Positions 60,554 to 64,000 of a DNA stretch of 64,000 nt are shown piece by piece. Position numbers and translations under genes: made by a program. The notes under the pieces are model-generated. The model was not told where the DNA came from and ran no database searches. It saw nothing but the letters and a program-made list of their open reading frames with translations. The stretch's first letter is position 1. Each line of letters starts with the position of its first letter. Source of the stretch: Halanaeroarchaeum sp. HSR-CO (GTDB lineage: Archaea > Halobacteriota > Halobacteria > Halobacteriales > Halobacteriaceae); the NCBI RefSeq assembly GCF_024972755.1, contig NZ_CP087724.1, positions 2,604,001 to 2,668,000 of the forward strand, read 5' to 3'.

Positions 60554-60982
60554 ATGACTGAGAACCAAACCGACATCGACGCGGAGGCCGAGTCCATCGA
60601 GAACGCGATGAACGCACTGGTCGAACTCGAACAAAGCGGCACCCTCGATGACCTCACGCAGGCCGCCAACACCGTCTCGCTCGCGTCCGAGGCGATGGAC
60701 GACGAGATGGTGGTCTCGGGGGTCAGCGCGGTGACCCAGGCCGGCGAACTCCTGGATCGCGCGGCCGGTGAGCCCGAAGCGGTTCGCAATCTGGAGTTGC
60801 TCATGTGTGCGCTCGGCGACGCCGCCGACGACCCGAGCGACCCGCCCGAGGCCGTCGGCATGCTCGGGATGCTGCGCAAGATGAACGACCCCGACGTCCA
60901 GCGTGGACTCGGGTTCATCTTCCAGCTGGCGAGCGAAGTCGGCCAGAAGCTAGAAAAGCGGTCGGATCGTTACGAAGGGTAG
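60554..60982 (+). CDS. DUF1641-domain protein
   Basis: A 142-residue helical protein matching DUF1641: LVELEQSGTLDDLTQAANTVSLASEAMDD-type region (pieces LVELEQSGTLDDL and ASEAMDDEMV) and LRKMNDPDVQRGLGFIFQLASEVG. In many genomes the family is encoded beside SQR-like or formate dehydrogenase genes, here directly after the SQR-like one. No catalytic residues are visible. The last residues KLEKRSDRYEG are charged. It ends the operon. Confidence 0.87.
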   Translation: MTENQTDIDAEAESIENAMNALVELEQSGTLDDLTQAANTVSLASEAMDDEMVVSGVSAVTQAGELLDRAAGEPEAVRNLELLMCALGDAADDPSDPPEAVGMLGMLRKMNDPDVQRGLGFIFQLASEVGQKLEKRSDRYEG

Positions 60983-61091
60983 TTCACGGCATCGACCGTG
61001 GCCGAATTCTCGGTGCGAGCAACATCCACGAGTGCAGTGCCAGCGCCGGACAGACGGCCGGGAGAGGGGCCCGCAATGGGCTGTGTGTCGG

Positions 61092-61511
61092 TCAGTCCTC
61101 GAGGTTCGTTTCCTCGTCGTCGCGCTCGCCCCGGTAGATCGCGGTGCCGTCCTGCACGACCTTCTCGGCGAGAACGGCGCATTTGACCCGCATCGGGCTG
61201 ATATCCACGCCCAGGAGTTCGAAGACGTCGTCGCGGTCCAGTTGTTCGATCTCGTCGAGCGTCATCCCCGGCAGTTGCTGGGAGAGCAGGCTCGCGGCGG
61301 CCTGGCTGATGGCACAGCCATCGCCCTCGAAGGCGACCTGCTCGACGGTCTCCCCGTCGTCGGCGAGTGCCACGTCGAACTCCAACTGGTCCCCACACGA
61401 GGGATTGTGGCCGCCGTGGGAGAAGTCGGGGTCCTCGAGGGAGCCGTAGTTGCGCGGGTTCTTGTAGTGGTCCAGGATCTGCTGTCGGTACATGTCCGAA
61501 CCCATGCTCAT
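61092..61511 (-). CDS. sufU: SufU/IscU-type Fe-S scaffold protein
   Basis: A 139-residue scaffold or sulfur-acceptor protein. The three conserved cysteines are Cys39 (NPSCGDQ), Cys66 (GDGCAISQAAAS) and Cys111 (MRVKCAVLAEKV). With the acidic residue after Cys39 they bind zinc or a [2Fe-2S] cluster. It has the SufU-like insertion between the first two cysteines, and in SufU systems it takes sulfur from SufS, whose gene lies directly upstream on the same strand (80 nt). The start at 61511 has a TATA element, TTTTACA-type, about 30 nt away. Confidence 0.9.
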   Translation of the reverse strand: MSMGSDMYRQQILDHYKNPRNYGSLEDPDFSHGGHNPSCGDQLEFDVALADDGETVEQVAFEGDGCAISQAAASLLSQQLPGMTLDEIEQLDRDDVFELLGVDISPMRVKCAVLAEKVVQDGTAIYRGERDDEETNLED

Positions 61512-61539
61512 GACTACACAATCGTAGGCGAGAGGGCTG

Positions 61540-61545
61540 TAAAAG
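61540..61545 (-). promoter_or_regulatory. TATA element of sufU
   Basis: CTTTTA on the minus strand, about 29-34 nt from the sufU start at 61511. Because it lies between the sufS stop and the sufU start, sufU can be transcribed on its own. Confidence 0.45.
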
Positions 61546-61590
61546 GGTTGTGCGGGGGCGGACCGGCCCGGCGGCAGAACGCGGCAGTCC

Positions 61591-62841
61591 TCACCCGAAG
61601 ATGTCCCTGGCAGCGTCGAGTCCCTCGAGCAACACGTCGACCTCCTCGCGAGTATTGTACATGTAGAACGACGCGCGCGCCGTGGCGGCCACCCCCAGTT
61701 TACGGTGGAGTGGCTGGACGCAGTGGTGGCCGGCACGGATGGCGACGCCGAAGTCGTTGAGAATGCTCGAGAGGTCGTGGGCGTGGATGCCATCCATCTG
61801 AAACGCGACGAGGCCGGCCCGGTCCACCGCCGGGCCCGGGCCGAAGACCCGGATATCGTCGCGCTCGCCCAGTCGTTCCATGGCGTACCGGGTAACGTAG
61901 TCCTCGTGGGCGTGGATTCGGTCGAGGCCCACGTCCTCGAGGTAATCAGCGGCGGCGGTGAGGCCGACGGCCTCCGCGATGGGTGGAGTCCCGGCCTCGA
62001 ACTTCCAGGGCAACTCGTTGTACGTGGCGTCCTCCCAGGTGACCTCCCGGATCATCTCCCCGCCGTAGAGGAACGGCGGCATCTCCTCGAGGAGGGCTTC
62101 GCGGGCCCACAGCACACCGATACCGGTCGGCCCGGCCATCTTGTGCCCGGAGAAGGTGTAGAAGTCGACGTCGAGGGCGTCCACGTCGACCGGGCGGTTC
62201 GGCACGGCCTGGGCGCCGTCACCCAGGACGAGCGCGTCGTGTTCGTGGGCCAACTCGGCCAGGTCGTCGAGCGGGTTGACGGTCCCGAGGACGTTCGAGG
62301 CGTGGACCGCGCTCACGATTGCGACGTCGTCGTCGATCAGCGTGGCCGCGTGGTCCATATCGAGTCGGCCGTCCTCGGTGACGCTGATGTAGCGGACGTC
62401 GGCCCCTGCCTGCTCGGCGATCTGTTGCCAGGTCACCAGCGAGGCGTGGTGTTCCATCTCCGTGAGGACCACCGCGTCGCCCTGCTCGAGGTTCGACAGG
62501 CCCCAGGCGTACGCGACGAGGTTGATCGCCTCGGTCGTGTTCTTGGTGAAGACGATCTCCTCGCGACCGCCGGGCGCGCCGATCAACGCGGCCATCCGGT
62601 CGTGGGCCTCCTCGTAGGCGAGTGAGGCCTCCTGGCTCAACTGGTGGATGCCACGGTGGACGTTGGCGTTGTACTCGCGGTAGTACCGCGAGATGGCCTC
62701 GATGACCGGTTCGGGCGTCTGGGTGGTGGCTGCGTTGTCGAGGTACACCAGCGGCGTGTCCTCGGCCACCTCCCGGTCGAGAATCGGGAAATCGGCCCGG
62801 ATAGCGTCGGTATCGAGCGGTGCTTGCTCGTAGGACTCCAT
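61591..62841 (-). CDS. sufS: SufS-type cysteine desulfurase
   Basis: PLP enzyme of 416 residues that releases sulfur from cysteine as a persulfide. PLP lysine is Lys234 in FYTFSGHKMAGPTGIG, and the catalytic cysteine is Cys374 in RAGHHCVQP. YLDNAATTQTP opens the domain, and EMEHHASLVTWQ and RASFYMYNT are typical of group II (SufS/CsdA). It supplies SufU and Fe-S assembly; tusA could be a second sulfur acceptor. The start MESYEQAP at 62841 is chosen over an ATG eight codons upstream. Confidence 0.94.
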   Translation of the reverse strand: MESYEQAPLDTDAIRADFPILDREVAEDTPLVYLDNAATTQTPEPVIEAISRYYREYNANVHRGIHQLSQEASLAYEEAHDRMAALIGAPGGREEIVFTKNTTEAINLVAYAWGLSNLEQGDAVVLTEMEHHASLVTWQQIAEQAGADVRYISVTEDGRLDMDHAATLIDDDVAIVSAVHASNVLGTVNPLDDLAELAHEHDALVLGDGAQAVPNRPVDVDALDVDFYTFSGHKMAGPTGIGVLWAREALLEEMPPFLYGGEMIREVTWEDATYNELPWKFEAGTPPIAEAVGLTAAADYLEDVGLDRIHAHEDYVTRYAMERLGERDDIRVFGPGPAVDRAGLVAFQMDGIHAHDLSSILNDFGVAIRAGHHCVQPLHRKLGVAATARASFYMYNTREEVDVLLEGLDAARDIFG

Positions 62842-63031
62842 TGAACGACAGTAGCGCGCCGACACATTACTTTCCTTCGGTGGAAGAAGGTCTCACGGCC
62901 GCCGATACCCCTTCGTTTCGTGTGGAGAATCGAAGATTCCAGGCACGTCGACTACGGACCGACATCCGAACTGTCGCCCGCCGGTCGGAACGATATTATC
63001 AACGGGACGCAAATGAAAATTGACCGTATCG

Positions 63032-64000
63032 ATGGATCCGCTCTTCGTTGCCCACGTCGTCGCGTTCGCCGTCGCCGCCCTGGCGAGTTTCGCCACCGTG
63101 GGTCCGGCCAGTCGGGTCGACCATCCCGACACGCGATACGGCCTCGTGGGATTGCTGGTCACGAGCGGGATCTGGGGCAGCGCACAGGCGCTCTACCTCG
63201 TCGTTCCGGGCGTCGTTCTCAAGGAGGTGCTGTACATGGTCGGGCTCGTCGCGGGCATCGTCTCGGTGCTGACGTGGCTGTACTTCAGTGCCGCCTACAG
63301 CGGGCGGGCGCCTCGTGAGACACCCTACGCACGGGCAGTCGTGGGCATCGTCGCGATGTTCGTCCTCGTCAAAGTGACGAACCCCCTACACAACGGCTAC
63401 TTCACCGCCGAGATGGCGAGCGAGCCGTTCGCCCACCTCGCGATCCAGTATGGGATGGTTCACTGGATTGCGATGGGGCTGTCCTACGCGCTCGCGTTCG
63501 TCGGCTTCTACATGCTCGCCGAGCGCTTCGCTCAGGCCAGCGTCGGCACGCGACCGCTGGAGGCGCTCGTTTTGCTCACCGCGCTGCCACTGGGACTCGA
63601 CCTGCTCGCGCTCCAGACGCCGTGGTTACTGGCGCTCACCTACGAACCGCTGGGAGTCGCGGCGTTCGCGGTCGGCACGGTGACGGTGTACTTCGACCGG
63701 TTCCAGACCGTCCAGCTGGCCGCCGACGTCGACGACCCGGTCTTCGTCCTCGACGCGGAGGGACGGGTCGCCTCGGTCAACGACCAGGCCACGTCCCTGT
63801 TTCCCGACGCGGCCGACCGGATCGGGGAGCCGTTGGAATCCGTCGCCCCACAGCTCAGACGGGCCCTCGACAACGATCGAGTGCTCACGATGGAAGATTC
63901 CGGGGATCCCCGGTTCTTCCAGATCTCGACGAGCCCGTTCGTCGCGGGTTCGACCGAGACCGGCCGCGTGGTCATCCTCTCGGACGTGACCGAACGGGAG
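63032..64000 (+). CDS. 7TM histidine kinase N-terminal part with PAS domain
   Basis: Start of a membrane sensor kinase that runs off the right edge; the visible 323 residues have no stop. Residues 1-215 contain seven hydrophobic segments, the N-terminal 7TM sensor region of archaeal kinases (starting MDPLFVAHVVAFAVAALASF). A PAS-like domain follows near 230-323 (DPVFVLDAEGRVASVNDQATS and RVVILSDVTERE). The kinase core with its His is expected past the edge. A TATA-like GATATTATC lies about 32 nt before the ATG. Confidence 0.87.
   Translation, partial: MDPLFVAHVVAFAVAALASFATVGPASRVDHPDTRYGLVGLLVTSGIWGSAQALYLVVPGVVLKEVLYMVGLVAGIVSVLTWLYFSAAYSGRAPRETPYARAVVGIVAMFVLVKVTNPLHNGYFTAEMASEPFAHLAIQYGMVHWIAMGLSYALAFVGFYMLAERFAQASVGTRPLEALVLLTALPLGLDLLALQTPWLLALTYEPLGVAAFAVGTVTVYFDRFQTVQLAADVDDPVFVLDAEGRVASVNDQATSLFPDAADRIGEPLESVAPQLRRALDNDRVLTMEDSGDPRFFQISTSPFVAGSTETGRVVILSDVTERE

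Overview
The window is a piece of a haloarchaeal (class Halobacteria) chromosome. Support comes from the very high GC content, strongly acidic proteins, many leaderless genes with a TATA element about 25-30 nt before the start codon, and a core of archaeal-only genes: pcn, priL, hjc, rfcS, radA, nmd3, archaeal alaS, a SAMP2 ubiquitin-like modifier and archaetidylserine decarboxylase. I could not fix the genus. I see no rRNA, tRNA, CRISPR array, prophage or insertion sequence. Two genes are cut by the window edges (an NhaC-type antiporter at the left, a 7TM/PAS sensor kinase at the right).

Layout. 1-6.3 kb: transporters (NhaC, queuosine-precursor transporter preceded by a small ribbon-helix-helix regulator, EamA exporter) and a double-domain KaiC ATPase coupled to a PAS histidine kinase. 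6.4-21.6 kb: housekeeping genes for rRNA methylation, sliding clamp, Holliday junction resolvase, primase large subunit, lipid head-group decarboxylase, ribose-5-phosphate isomerase, histone-fold protein, phosphohexomutase, SAMP2, a beta-helical polymer-forming membrane protein, clamp loader and alanyl-tRNA synthetase. 21.7-23.8 kb: an amino-acid permease divergent from an Lrp-type regulator.

24.2-44.4 kb is the accessory, catabolic part. A plus-strand module (glutaryl-CoA dehydrogenase-like enzyme, class III CoA-transferase, acetyl-CoA hydrolase/CoA-transferase) looks like glutarate or related dicarboxylate degradation. It converges on two tandem copies of a TAXI-type TRAP transporter (binding protein, fused permease, 74-aa membrane protein). 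Beyond these lies a sugar-acid or hydroxy-acid module: a LarA-family nickel racemase/epimerase homologue, a short-chain dehydrogenase and a fumarylacetoacetase-family hydrolase on the minus strand, with two enolase-superfamily enzymes on the plus strand. LarE, LarB and LarC follow directly, i.e. the whole known pathway for the nickel-pincer nucleotide cofactor. This linkage is the most interesting feature of the window.

44.4-64 kb: small zinc proteins, a PHP phosphoesterase, haloarchaeal DUF proteins, an XPD/Rad3-type Fe-S helicase, NMD3-Taw2 (ribosome export homologue and wyosine tRNA modification), HtpX-PspAB (membrane stress), an RmuC-like protein, RadA, a four-gene sulfur-handling operon (DsrE, TusA, sulfide:quinone oxidoreductase-like, DUF1641), and SufU plus SufS. 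Two intergenic regions, upstream of rfcS and of radA, carry arrays of hairpins whose stems vary while loops or layout stay constant.
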